Assembly (NCBI RefSeq): GCF_963855985.1
Contig: NC_087099.1
Location: forward strand, 154,001-218,000
Source of the DNA: Ostrinia nubilalis
Taxonomy: Eukaryota; Arthropoda; Insecta; Lepidoptera; Crambidae
DNA: 64,000 nucleotides
Direction: 5' to 3'
Part shown: in pieces, positions 20,682 to 31,555 of the stretch
How the letters are laid out: each line of letters begins with the position of its first letter
Numbering within the stretch: position 1 is the first letter of the stretch
Notes under the pieces: generated by a model
The model's input: only the letters and a program-made list of their open reading frames with translations
What the model was told of the DNA's origin: nothing
Database searches by the model: none
Translations under genes and position numbers: made by a program

Positions 20682-21800
20682 TTCGTGTTTTTTTTTGTTG
20701 ATACTACCCAGTACTGGACTTGACTTTTTAGACGTTTTTCTCTGAATTTACTGATTCTTTTTCAGAAGTCATTACAAATTCAGGACAATGAAGACATTTT
20801 CCCAAAATTAGGCGCACCTGCTCCCACAGAGACACTTCCAAATGACAACCCTCGTGCGTGCACGCGCGGGCGGGCGCGATCAAACGCGGCTTAGGGCGGG
20901 CGCACGCAAGCGTCGTTAGTGGACGTTACCGCACTTTGCAGCGCCACATTAGGAAGGCTTAGCTATTGTATCAAAACACTCACGATGAAAATAACCTATC
21001 TGTTGCCTTGTCGTTTGTGTAGGTAGGAGTGTTTCTTCAATATTTTGTGCTTATGATCTGTTAGCATTTACGAGAAATAAAGTAGGTACATAATAATATG
21101 TACGTACGTGTACCTACATGAAATCAAAACTTAACATTGTTAGTGTCACCACCAAAAATATGTTGCAATTCATCTCTTTGACGACCTAAATTGATCTCCT
21201 CTCACTTCCATCTATCGCGAATAAATGATGTTATCATTATTTCGCGGGAACTTGTACATCACAGCGTGACACGGACGTGCGAAATGTACGAATTGTCGTG
21301 AAATATGAAGCAAAGTCACACAGTTGCAATACAAAAGCCAATCCATCGTTGCAATATTATAGTAAATACAGCCTCTAAAACAATAATATTGTTTAAAAGT
21401 TACAGAACATTAGAAACGTAAAACCCTATTTATCTTATTCTACCTACTGTTTTGCTTAAGATGAATATTGAGAAAAGAAGATTTTATAAAAGCACGTTAA
21501 TAAAGATTTATTAATTTTATTTCGAAATAAAGGAGTTATAATTATCAATGTTAATAACGTGGAGCGTTTCCCACGATTATTTTATTCGCACTCAATAAAA
21601 GGCGTGTACTTGTTATGAACTAAATGGTTCTTTGTTAATTCACGTTTTGATTAATGATTTGTTTTAGCAATAGCATGTGGCAACGCATTTATTTCTCACG
21701 CCACACTACATATTTTATTCCTTCTTCTTAGTAATATTTTTTGTATGAATGAATCACATTGATTAATTGTGTGTTGCTGAAAATCTAATTTTATTACCAG
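20682..21800. other. Single-copy DNA with a CpG island
   Basis: The core at 20845-20945 is very GC-rich (GCGCGGGCGGGCGCG). The rest is AT-rich without recognised features. Confidence 0.4.
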
Positions 21801-21837
21801 GATTGTCAAGCTTTATTTATAATCAAATCGAGTACAA

Positions 21838-22428
21838 TCTGGGGGCACGGCAGTGCCCCCACCAAGTCGAGCAAAAAAGCGGCACGGCCGTACCATCCTT
21901 TTCTCGAAGCAATTCAGGCCATTTTCGACCGCCTGTAACTTCATTGTGGATAAAACTAGAAGGCTGAATTTTCATTAGCTATGTAGGCATTGTAAAGACA
22001 CGGTATATTTAAAATTTCATTCAATTTGAACCAGTAGTTTAAGAATTATAACGGGTCAAAGTTACTTAATTTTGTCACTCACTGACTGACTCACTGACTC
22101 ACTGACTCACTGACTCACCGATCATCAAAATTCTAAGGCACTTCTAGCAGACCTAGAAGCTTCAAATTTGGAATATAAGTAGTGTTTGGTGTATGAATCA
22201 AGGAAAAACTAAAATATTTGGGGGCACGGTAGTGCAACCGCCAAGTCGAGTAAAATTTTTCAATTTCGGTCCAGTTTTCTAGATACATAACTGCTGTCTA
22301 CAAAATACAAAAAGAAATGAGATTTGGAGGCACGGTAGTGCAACCGCCAAGTCGAGTAAAATTTTTCAATTTCGGTCCAGTTTTCTAGATACATAAGTGC
22401 TGTCTACAAAATACAAAAAGAAATGAGA
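21838..22428 (+). repeat. Lepidopteran repeat cluster with microsatellite and 106 bp tandem units
   Basis: GGGGGCACGGCAGTGCCCCC at 21840 recurs in diverged form as GGCACGGTAGTGCAACCGCC at 22223 and 22329. The last two belong to two almost identical 106 bp direct units (about 22217-22322 and 22323-22428). A (ACTGACTC)n run lies at about 22076-22120, followed by ATCATCAAAATTCTAAGGC. Microsatellite-bearing interspersed elements of this look are known from Lepidoptera. No coding seen; class unresolved. Confidence 0.65.
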
Positions 22429-22747
22429 TCCCATCAAAAACAATACTTGTCAAAAAAACCAAGTCTCGCAACTCAGTTGTTCTACGGTAAAAAGTTGTGA
22501 GATCCATGTAATACCAAGTCCAGGCCAGGAAATCTTTAACGTTTTACATAAATATATTGACTTGGCCATCGCATGAAAACACGTGTAAATTAAATTATTT
22601 AGTGCGATGGCCAAGTCAATAATTTATGTAAAACGTTAAAGATTTCCTGGCCTGGACTTGGTATTACATGGATCTCACAACTTTTTACCGTAGAACAACT
22701 GAGTTGCGAGACTTGGTTTTTTTGACAAGTATTGTTTTTGATGGGAT
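22428..22747. repeat. Near-perfect 320 bp palindrome (foldback element)
   Basis: Left arm 22428-22573 (146 nt) and right arm 22603-22747 (145 nt) are inverse complements with a single 1-base indel (AAATATATTG versus the inverse of CAATAATTT) and a 29-base AT-rich spacer. Ends are ATCCCATCAAAAAC and its inverse. It directly follows the second 106 bp tandem unit. No target duplication is obvious. An RNA from either strand would fold into a ~145 bp duplex. Confidence 0.88.
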
Positions 22748-23255
22748 AAAGTTTAATAATATATCTTTAGTAAAAAACAGACACAACGAGATGATTGTGT
22801 TATTTCGCTTGTTACGAATTTTATTTTGGACTGCACAGCTGTCGTCTTCTAATTAATGAACAATTATCTGGCACAGGTAGGTATTTTACACAATACGCAC
22901 AACACTATTTATTGGTAAATGTCCAGCATTTGGCCTTACTAGTAAGCTCACTGTATTGCTTATGCAAGCTCAACAACCCTGCGTTCCCATTACTTTCAAA
23001 CGTATTCGTTTAAACTCCGGAGTAAAAATACCCTCTCATCAACATAAAAGTAATTAGGGAACACCCGTAACTAGCAGTTAGGTCGAGCAGACGCGCGCAC
23101 TCGCGTGGGCGCTGTGCTGTGCAGACGTGCGGATCTAATAACTTTATATTGCTTGGCGTAAGCAAAAGTAATATCATGAATGCAAAGTGCTTGTTTCCCC
23201 TAGATAACCAGCTGCACATGCAAGTTAGTTCCACAACAAGATCTAATTTAGCATT
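22748..23255. other. Single-copy DNA, nothing recognised
   Basis: A small CpG patch at 23085-23130. Overlapping frames of 60-75 codons without motifs. Confidence 0.4.
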
Positions 23256-23261
23256 TTATGA

Positions 23262-23515
23262 AACAACTAGCGGCCGCCCGCGACTTCGTACGCATGGATC
23301 CCGTTTTACCCCCGTCATCTATCTTACGCGGTTTAGATTTTTTCATAAAAATGTTTTTTCCGCTAACTCCCGTTCCCGTGGGAATTTCGGGAATTCATTT
23401 CTACGGTACCTAAGCTACGTCCCTTCCAAATTTCAAGTGCCTACGTTTAGCCGTTTAGGCTGTGCGTTGATATGTCAGTCAGTCAGTTTCTCCTTTTATA
23501 TATTTAGATTCTATA
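23262..23515 (-). repeat. Widespread lepidopteran interspersed repeat, copy
   Basis: GCGGCCGCCCGCGACTTCG at the left edge and a GTCAGTCAGTTTCTCC...TATATATTTAGATT right edge are hallmarks of a repeat type found all over moth genomes. The internal CCCGTGGGAATTTCGGGAA is also typical. It accounts for a spurious 168-codon frame (23119-23625) on the plus strand. Strand assignment is conventional. Confidence 0.6.
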
Positions 23516-24180
23516 ATTGTATAGCCCTAATAACATTTAACCTAATGGTTATCTTTACATCGAAAAATAGCCTTGCGTTTATGGTATTGATAGTCATGGG
23601 TAAAATATGCACACTGTTAATTTAAAGAAATCGACTTGACTGATTGACAATAGAGACGAGCACACAACAGAAAAATGTTTTGAGGTGTCATTTTCCCAAA
23701 CTCTCTCGAGATCTCGAAAACGATGTATTTAATTACTTATGATCTAGGAACGTGAGCAAAACCGCAGGCATCACCTGGTTCCCTCAGCCGATATTACATA
23801 AGTGCCGTACAGCCGTTCGCGCACGCCAGCTATTCCAGATATGTGATATTGCGTCGGCTGCACCTATGAGCGCTGTGTTTCATCCATTCTGCCTGCCTTC
23901 GCTTATGGAAAATAAACTGTAATCGCTTCTTTATTTTTTTTATAAATTAAGATGGTAGTAGAAACTGCGAAAATAGATACGATAGTACCTAAGTAATTTT
24001 TAAACATTGTACCTATTTGAAACCAAGCTGAATTTAAAATAAACAAAAAAGGAATTTTCCACTGAAAATACTGAATTACAATGCTGAAATATAGATAGAG
24101 CGCTTCATTCTTATGAAATCATTTGGATCTTAACATCAAACATGAACAAATGAAAACGTTCAAATTGAGTATCAAATTAC
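23516..24180. other. Single-copy DNA, nothing recognised
   Basis: AT-rich with a modest GC patch at about 23795-23880. Confidence 0.4.
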
Positions 24181-24184
24181 TGGG

Positions 24185-24375
24185 ATCATGTATTAGGGCG
24201 GACGCTATAAACAAACGGAAGATCCGGACGCAGGTAGCCGGACGCTGGACCGCGCTTAATTGCGCGTAAAACGCTCGCACGCAACCGTGGCCGCGTCGCC
24301 CGCCGCGGTCGAGCTGATATTTTAGCAGTTTTATTGACTCCGGGTCGGGTAATTTATTAATCAAGCTCGGCCAGT
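24185..24375. promoter_or_regulatory. CpG-rich island with homeodomain-type core
   Basis: GC-rich block holding TTAATTGCGCG, TTTATTGACTCCGG and GTAATTTATTAATCAAG. CpG-dense DNA plus TAAT/TTAAT cores is a common make-up of insect developmental enhancers. Function is inferred. Confidence 0.25.
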
Positions 24376-25204
24376 ACATGTTATTGGAAGAGGCGCAGTG
24401 CAGTACATACTAGGACGATAGGCGGAAATTAAATATTTTCGAGGTTTCGCAACGCTCTAGCCACACATGCTAGTCCATCTGTGCAATTTAAGCATTTCGA
24501 TTTAAGCCGAAGCTGCGAAGTTATAAAAACTGGTTTCAGAGCCAGAAATTATTATGTGTAATACCCAATACTTAAAACAATATTTTATCTCAGGCTCGAG
24601 GTCAAATCTGCTTTCTCAAAGGAAAGTCGCTTTTTAATACAATGATGATTGTAAAGTTCCTTTTACCCGTTTGTCTGAAAAACAATGATGGCCCAGAGCT
24701 AAACGTGACTCGGGGAGGCTCGCGCGAGCTTCATTCAAAGCAGCCAATTCGGATTCATCTTAAATAAGAGCGCTATTTACTAACAAATTAAAATCTTCAT
24801 GAACTGGATAATAAAACACGCGTGTAAAAGGATACCAGACCAGGAAGTGTATTAAAACATTTGAATCATGTTAAGTACATTTTGAGTGGTAAACATTATG
24901 GCTATTTGTGTAAACGTGGTATTGAAACTTAGTTATTATGTGGGACCATTTAAAAATCAAATTACTGTAGCAGAACAATCACAGAGCCTCGGAGGTGACC
25001 GCGCCCGGGGCGGCCTCAGCAACAACCCTTATTACGAGCTCTTTGAAATTGCGCAGGCGACAGCTTTGTGGCCGTGTATCGGTGAACACGCCCGTGACGT
25101 CATTGCTGTATAAAACAATACAGCGTTAATCGGGGAATATTACAAAAGAGAATTTCTGTTTTTATTATTGCTGTTGTTGTTGTAAGGTATTTAAAACCAA
25201 AGCT
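24376..25204. other. Single-copy DNA with a GC patch
   Basis: The GC patch at 24985-25100 ends with CGCCCGTGACGTCATTG, an exact CRE/ATF palindrome TGACGTCA. Confidence 0.4.
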
Positions 25205-25356
25205 TATATATGTCAACGTGAAATTGTGAACTCTGTCAGTTTATAATATAACGCGTTAGATTGTAAACTAACAGTGGGTTAGGTTAGGTTAGATTGTAAT
25301 TTAACTACGTTAGATTATAATCTGACGGAATTCACAATTTTACGGTGACATATATA
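25205..25356. mobile_element. Foldback MITE with TTAGG run
   Basis: TATATATGTCAACGTGAAAT at the left and the inverse of ...TTTTACGGTGACATATATA at the right pair over about 75 bp with mismatches. The centre contains GGGTTAGGTTAGGTTAG (25277-25292), two and a half copies of the arthropod telomere unit TTAGG. No coding. A target duplication cannot be separated from the terminal TA repeats. Confidence 0.65.
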
Positions 25357-26745
25357 AAGATATATTATATATAAAATTCAAATTTCTTTTTGATAAGCGT
25401 GATCGTTATTATTACTCACAAAATGGCTACTTAAATAGAAAAATATTCCTTCTTCATCTTTAACAAACAATAATTTGATTGCAATATTCAATTTTTATCG
25501 TAATGGAATTGAACCAATCATATTAACCTTCACAAGTGGCGATGGCGAAGTGGAAGCTAGTACGAGTATGTACAGTTCTACAGCTTTTATTGAAAAGAGC
25601 CACCGCTGAGTTTAGCGATAAAAGTTTTAAAGAAAATAAAGCTGTAAACTTCTGAAGAATTTTCTTGGTCCTGTTTCTCTTTCACGAAAATTTTTAAGAT
25701 AGCTAATTCAGTCTCAGTGGATATCAGCCCTTACAGCTACAATAGCTAGTGTTTGAAGAGCCGCGCTAACTGCGAGCACCAACACGCCGCCATTAAAACT
25801 TCCCTGTGCCTAACTTACTCATTCCACCGGTCCTTTTGTCCGCAACTGGGGCGTACCTTACACACAAACGAATTTGATCAAGTTTTCTAGAAACTTCCCC
25901 GGAGTTATAGTAATCGTAAGTCAATTGCGAAATGGACGAGCCTCAAATACGTTTTGCCATAAGTATCGACGAGTAACAGGTAGGTACACCATTAAAAGTA
26001 AACCTGCTCAGAAAAACGTTTTCACGATTAGTTATACAACAAAAGTTAATCTTTTAAAGAGGGTCTCATAACACTGAAAGTACGAGTATCTGAGACTAGA
26101 ACATAGTATATGAGAAGGAGTTTTCTAAGCCAGGTACTTAAGTAGCGTTCGTCTGCCATTACGGACTATTTATGCTGTTTTCACTATTACTACGAGTACC
26201 ATTACTAAGTTAAGTAGGTACGATGGTCTAAAATAAGCACTTATCGTTCGGAAAAACTCGTAACTCTTTGATTGTAGTAGGGCTACAATTTATTGCGAAG
26301 ATTCGTGAATGAATACTTAGTTGAAAGAAACATTAAAAATTACTATGTTCTGATTCTTGTGCATCTGACGCATGTCAATGCGTCGTGATAATTTTGATGT
26401 TCGTCCATCTTAAAGATTGATAATACAATAAAATCGACTACTAAGCCAACGATACAACGTGTGATTGACCACCACAACATGACATATACATAGACTAATT
26501 GAGATATTATATTATTTTGCAAATAAAAATATGCCTTTAAATAAATACATTCCATTCGATGTTGGACCGAATTTTGATGAGATAAATGCAGGTAACTGTC
26601 CGAAATCTATCATCAGTCAGTAATTTACTCAAAATTACTTAACTACTGTTATTTATGACCTGTGTCAGTTGAAGTTTATGTTAAACTAACACAATTTATC
26701 AAGTGTTGTTTACCAATTTATCATATCAATTATTTCTATTTTAGT
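25357..26745. other. Single-copy DNA, nothing recognised
   Basis: AT-rich with short unsupported frames. Confidence 0.45.
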
Positions 26746-26749
26746 GAAA

Positions 26750-26885
26750 GGGTGTCGCTGGGTAATGGCAGGCCAGCGGCTTGGTGGCCCTAATTGCCAG
26801 GTAATTATTGAGCGGAGGTGTCGCCGGTTCATTCCCAGCCGCGACAGACGCTTTAAACGCCTCGCTTTAATTACCGCCAGCATTT
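26750..26885. promoter_or_regulatory. Candidate conserved regulatory island
   Basis: A sharp GC rise in AT-rich DNA with CTAATTGCCAGGTAATTATTG, an E-box-like CAGGTAA, and TTTAATTACCGCCAGC. The clustered TAATTA/TAATTG sites are homeodomain cores. Neither strand is open through it, so an exon is unlikely. Confidence 0.3.
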
Positions 26886-27710
26886 GTATTGAAATTATGG
26901 GTGTGGGCTTCTGAGAAAGTGTTGGGGTTACAGGTAATTGCTATTTCCTACAAAATTATTATTTAGACATAGTGTTTTGTTGATAATTTCTAACCAAAGT
27001 TGACGACGACGACGATTACGGCCACCAAAAAGTTGAATCTATTATTAATTCAATTCAAATCTTTTCAGTGCCTACACGAAATCAAGAAAGTAATGAAAGG
27101 TTGTGTATTTATTATACCTTGGTCGCCACTTGTAGAAAGCTGCATGTGGGATATCTATGTACCTATCATACATACAATCTGAATACATTAGAGTCCATAG
27201 TTGTCTGTCTGAATTAAACTAATTAGGCTTCAAGAACCCTACTTGTATTTACTTTTCAGCGGATGCTACTCTAATCTTGAGTTTTCATTTTACTTAACTA
27301 AAGTGCAATGTATTTAAAAATACGAGTAATTTCGTTGCAAAAGGGTGTAAAGGTACGTTTTTGTGTTTACCTAAAAACGAAAACTTTATTTAAAGGTAGC
27401 AAACTCGCATAACAAAGTAGGGAATCCTAAGTGGAGGGACGTGAAGGTAATCAATGTAACGCGAGCCATCAGTAAGTGTCCCGGGACACGGGACGCGGGC
27501 CCCGGGGGATAGTGATGCGTCATGTAACTACAAGTATGTCATTTGTGATGGGCTTATATTGGGTTAGCCATATTTGATTACCCACTTATTCCATGAAGCA
27601 CAACTAAATATATTATTTTAAGTCGGATCGAACAAAATAAAATAGCCGCATTAGTAATTAATAGTAAAGACAAAAAAATTTGGTTTTGCCAAAATTACAA
27701 TTAACTCGAC
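26886..27710. other. Single-copy DNA with a short GC island
   Basis: A short GC spike at 27476-27525 contains the palindrome GTCCCGGGAC next to a GGGCCCCGGGG run. Otherwise nothing recognised. Confidence 0.4.
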
Positions 27711-27850
27711 TTGGGGTGGATTCGACCAAACAAGAATAAATTAATCTCAGAATAAATCGTCAGTTTGAGATAATTTCCCATACTAAAACTGTCAATGTGC
27801 TAGTTATACCAGGAGTTATTCTCGGATAAAAGTTTGGTTGAATCGGGCCT
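27711..27850. mobile_element. Short MITE, about 140 bp
   Basis: GGATTCGACCAAAC at the left pairs with the inverse of GTTTGGTTGAATCG at the right (27832-27845), and inner AATAA/GAGAATAA blocks also pair imperfectly. No clear target duplication was found, so ends are approximate and the family unassigned. Confidence 0.6.
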
Positions 27851-27896
27851 TAGTTATAAAGATAGAAAGTGGCACTAGCATTAGTGGTGCAACTTA

Positions 27897-27925
27897 GCAC
27901 CACCTAACTTTAACCGTAACGTTTT
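27897..27925 (+). repeat. Fragment of the GGCTGAGTTGCACCA MITE family
   Basis: GCACCACCTAACTTTAACCG and the following bases match the left interior of the copy at 58762. The outer TIR and the rest are missing. Confidence 0.5.
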
Positions 27926-28864
27926 TGGCGTTTGTTAATGTTGCCACCCAGCCTAATAATATCTACTCTTATTTAATTTTTAAAATATGTATACCGGGAC
28001 ATGTCCTGGCTGTAATTCGTGCCCATGGGACCGGCCGCCGAGCGCTGTCGGCCGACTTCATAAGTGTGATTGGTTTGCGAACTGCGGCAAGACAACGGCT
28101 AATGGCTAATAGCGGGCCGAGTGCTGTGCGGTCAGCAACTTCGCACAGTGCGATTGCAAAGTTGCGAGAATTGAAGATCTAGAAATGGAACAGAGTATTG
28201 TTCAGCTTAAAATGATCAGTTTTGATGATAGATGTGTGAATAAAACATTGACCAAGGGATTCAAATAGCGCAGAGGGAGAGAGAAAAAGAGAGCAGGGCT
28301 TGTTTTTAAGTATCTTTCTCCGCTGGTTTACATGATGAAATATCACCTAATATTATTGTGAAATTAAATTAAGTAATTTAAGTTAAGTATGCGTTTTAGC
28401 AAACATTGTATGTATATAATACAGTAAATTGTACTTTTAAAGTCACTTAAAACCAATACATATCTGACAGCCCTGCGTCCCGATCACTATTATGCGGAAT
28501 ACGACACTCGACGCGTATTTTTTACACCCTCATGCAGATTCCAACTTAAGATCCTGGATTCAATTCACGGATTTAGTGAATCCGATTTGTATTTACATTT
28601 ATTTTAACATATTGAAAACTTTTAGAATATAGGACAAATCATTTTACATTATGTATGAGTACCAAAGTTGATGTAAAATCCATGTAAGTTACTGTTAAAA
28701 CGATTAATACAGACAATTTGACACTTAAAACACAATTCAATTAACTAACTGATCTAAGAAGATACAAAAATCGATAAACTGGTAAACACTCACAGCATCA
28801 TCTTCTCGCATGCAATATTTTATATAAATGTACCTGCAACGAAAAACCAAGTTAAAGTGATGTA
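27926..28864. other. Single-copy DNA with a CpG patch
   Basis: A CpG-rich patch lies at 28015-28150 (GGCCGCCGAGCGCTGTCGGCC). The remainder is AT-rich. Confidence 0.4.
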
Positions 28865-29256
28865 GGGTAAACCGTATAGCTATTGCCCACTTAAAGATTT
28901 CAAACACATTGAGATGAAAAATTAAAGAAAGTGTTTTAATTATCGACCATTTATGACTTTTTTCTTATAACTCAATAAACTGCTAAACAGAATATTAACA
29001 GTTTTTAGTTAAAACTTACGTAACTTAGAAAATATTGAAATAAATTTAAAATCCTCCAAAAAGTACAGTCATTGCCCATTACTTACACTAATATCTTCTT
29101 TGATATCAGTTCAAGTGGTTGCTCAGAATGTTCAATTAGCTGTTGGTTATTCTTCCCTAAAGTTGTATCTATTTCCTTACAATTAACATTTTCACTAGTA
29201 GATTTAACGTAGGATTTTCATTTTTTGTATTTGCGTTTGAATTTTTATCAATTTTT

Positions 29257-29379
29257 TCAAGCCAAACCATATTTTTCAGCAATTTATCTTGTAGATAAAT
29301 TGTTGGATACATCTTGTACAGCTTCGATCGCTTTTTGCAAATTTTCTAAGCTATATTGAACTTTTGGAGTCTTTGGCAT
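29257..29379 (-). pseudogene. Pipsqueak-type HTH remnant of a pogo-like transposase
   Basis: From ATG at 29379 the minus strand encodes MPKTPKVQYSLENLQKAIEA, then VQ and an STR-stop-IAEKYGL tail in the same frame, ending at TGA 29257-29259. The pattern YxxExLxxAIxAV...STRxIAxKYGL is that of HTH_psq domains that open pogo-class transposases. One in-frame TAA (29284-29286) interrupts it and an insertion of several residues precedes it. An acceptor-like TTTTCAG lies directly upstream. The catalytic domain is missing. Confidence 0.6.
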
Positions 29380-29763
29380 ACTGAAAATGAAACATTAAAA
29401 GCCATTTCAATATTTAAGCCTCTAAATTGCAAAACAAGTCTAGCAATAAGCAACTTAAACACTGCTACTGCATGGTGGCAACACTCTAATAATAATTGCC
29501 CTGGGCAATAACTATACATTAACATATGGCAATAACTGAAATGATGGTGGGCAATAACTAAAAATATACAGATTTACGTGCAGTGATTACCCACCGTTAA
29601 AATGACCGTTAGAAATCAAATTTTATCAGTTATTTTCATTGATAATGGAGAAAACACTTATAATTTCATCATAACTATACACCATTAGTTGAATATTAAA
29701 TAACTTGGAAAAAAAAATTAATCTCTAAGCAAGCAATTCCTTAGTAAAATTGTTAAAGTCTTT

Positions 29764-29808
29764 ACCTGTTTGAGTAACATTTTCACCCGTCTTGACAAAA
29801 TCCGCCAT
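29764..29808 (-). pseudogene. Possible first exon of the pogo-like element
   Basis: ATGGCGGATTTTG at 29808 opens 14 codons (MADFVKTGENVTQT) that end at a donor-like ACAG/GTAAAG. Splicing to the acceptor at 29381 would not join the frame of the HTH remnant, so either the frame is broken or the pairing is coincidental. Confidence 0.3.
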
Positions 29809-29989
29809 AACTGTTTTTGTTTAGTGTTTCCTATTGTAAATTTTAAATCTACTGTACATTGATCACGGAGCAATCTACTTAGTAAATTCAAATCTAACTA
29901 GAGTGATTCAAAGTCAGCACCTGACAATATTATTCTTAAAGCGGGCAATCACTACCAGTGGGCAATCACTCTCTGGTTTACCCTACATT

Positions 29990-31555
29990 CTCTGAAAGCA
30001 ATTTAAAATTATTAATTTCCTAACGACACTGAAAAAGCAAACGTTCGTAAGGGGTCGACCATTCGCTGACACAAAGCAGTGTAATAGAAACATTTAATCC
30101 TTTGAGATCCGGCGTACTTTGTCGCGGACCCTAATTGCACAGGCAAAAACTACCCCGTCTAGATTAAAATGTGCATCTGGACCAGCTCGCCGTTCCAATA
30201 ACGACTTTAATTGTACTGCGGTAGAATCCAATTTTCCGTTATAGTTTATATAACAGAGATGGCTTCTTAATGTGACGCTCCTAGGAGCAATTAAAACCGA
30301 GGTCATATTCTGTAACGATCTCAGAAAAACTAAAAGAATAAAAGACAGTACTTTTTAGTCGGTAATAAAGGATATTGCTAGAAGGCTGGCGGTATGCATA
30401 AATAACGCAAATGATTTTATTGTCGGTGGCTGAAAAGTTGATGTCATAAAGTTTAATGGTCGTTGAAATGTATTCCGCGTTGGAGGGAGGGTCGTAAAGT
30501 GACGTCACTAGGGGAGGGCTCAGAGGAAAAGACACGGGTAGAGATAACGCCGCTTGTCTAGGGCCGATTCCGGTTTGATGCGAGATAGCGAATTTATTGC
30601 TGGTTCCTTTACGTATTGCTTCCGTTATTCAAATTGATAGATGTCGTAGTATGCTTCCCGGAGCAGCGCCGGAGTATGTCGAACACGCCACCTTTTTGTC
30701 TTGAGCCGCGGCTTATCTACCTTTTTCTAACATTTTGTTTTGCGAGAATTCAGTTTGAATTTAATAAGAAGTTCGGTCCGTGATTTTTACCTATTTAGCA
30801 GGCCTCCCTCGTCAATGTCCAAACTAATTAAAAGAGTAACTACTTAATCCTGCTAATAATATCACTTCTTACGAAGGGTGAAAAGTGATGAGTGTGAATA
30901 ATTAAAGCTATAAGTATTAAAAGCGGCCCATGTCTGTTTGAAATTGGCCTATTTATGAGATGTTAATCGTCAACAATTTAACAGTTTATAAACTCAGTGT
31001 TACGAGCGATCTGCAGGTAATCTCCGCCATTTTAGTTTGCGGTGACGCAATGAATGCTCCTTCAAAAAGTGACGGAATCCTTCTGTTTTATGTAATTAAC
31101 GTAATTAAAAGGGTTTCGCCGGATTAAAGGTCATGTTTAATTAGGACTGTATGACAAATAAAATCTGAAAATGTTTAAAATAAACCCGTGTTTTGTTTTG
31201 CTTCGGGTCTAAAGTTGTTTTAACCGGAGGCTACATGGGTATGTTTAGGTAAGATGAGGATTACGTATTTGATTGAAGGCCAAATTTATACGTTCATAGG
31301 AAATAATTAACAAAGTAACCATTTGTTTGGGAGGGAAAATTGCAATGACTCTTATACCGCCTCTGCAGCAGTCAAAACCTTTTCTGCTGGTTGCATATAA
31401 AAGTATTTTAACCTTTCTTCTCAAACGGATGTTATTATTATTATCCAAGTCGTATAAAAGCACAGCCACACAACATTAATTTCCGATTCCACTCGGTCAA
31501 AAATAACCAAATGAAAGGAGCCGCTCCATAAATCGCCCAAACCACTGTTTATGAG
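29990..31555. other. Single-copy DNA, nothing recognised
   Basis: Contains GC-richer patches at about 30475-30560 and 30650-30720. Frames of 70-84 codons without motifs. Confidence 0.4.

Larger units (their letters stand above)
28865..29983 (-). mobile_element. Pogo-like DNA transposon derivative, non-autonomous
   Basis: GGGTAAACC and its inverse GGTTTACCC bound the element, each followed outward by TA (28863-28864 and 29984-29985), as for Tc1/mariner-pogo. The pairing also extends two bases further (TGTA/TACA), so the exact end is ambiguous. GGGCAAT or its inverse occurs at about 28882, 29072, 29497, 29506, 29551, 29943 and 29960, clustered toward the ends, as expected for transposase-binding sites. 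The minus strand holds the remnant of a pipsqueak-type helix-turn-helix (29257-29379) but no DDE domain, so it is an internally deleted copy. Confidence 0.7.

Noticed and set aside
22076..22120. CRISPR-like or regulatory repeat array
   Set aside because: It is a simple ACTGACTC microsatellite within a known type of lepidopteran repeat; no spacers.
23119..23625. 168-codon open frame on the plus strand
   Set aside because: Most of it is the translation of a common lepidopteran interspersed repeat (23262-23515); no protein motif.
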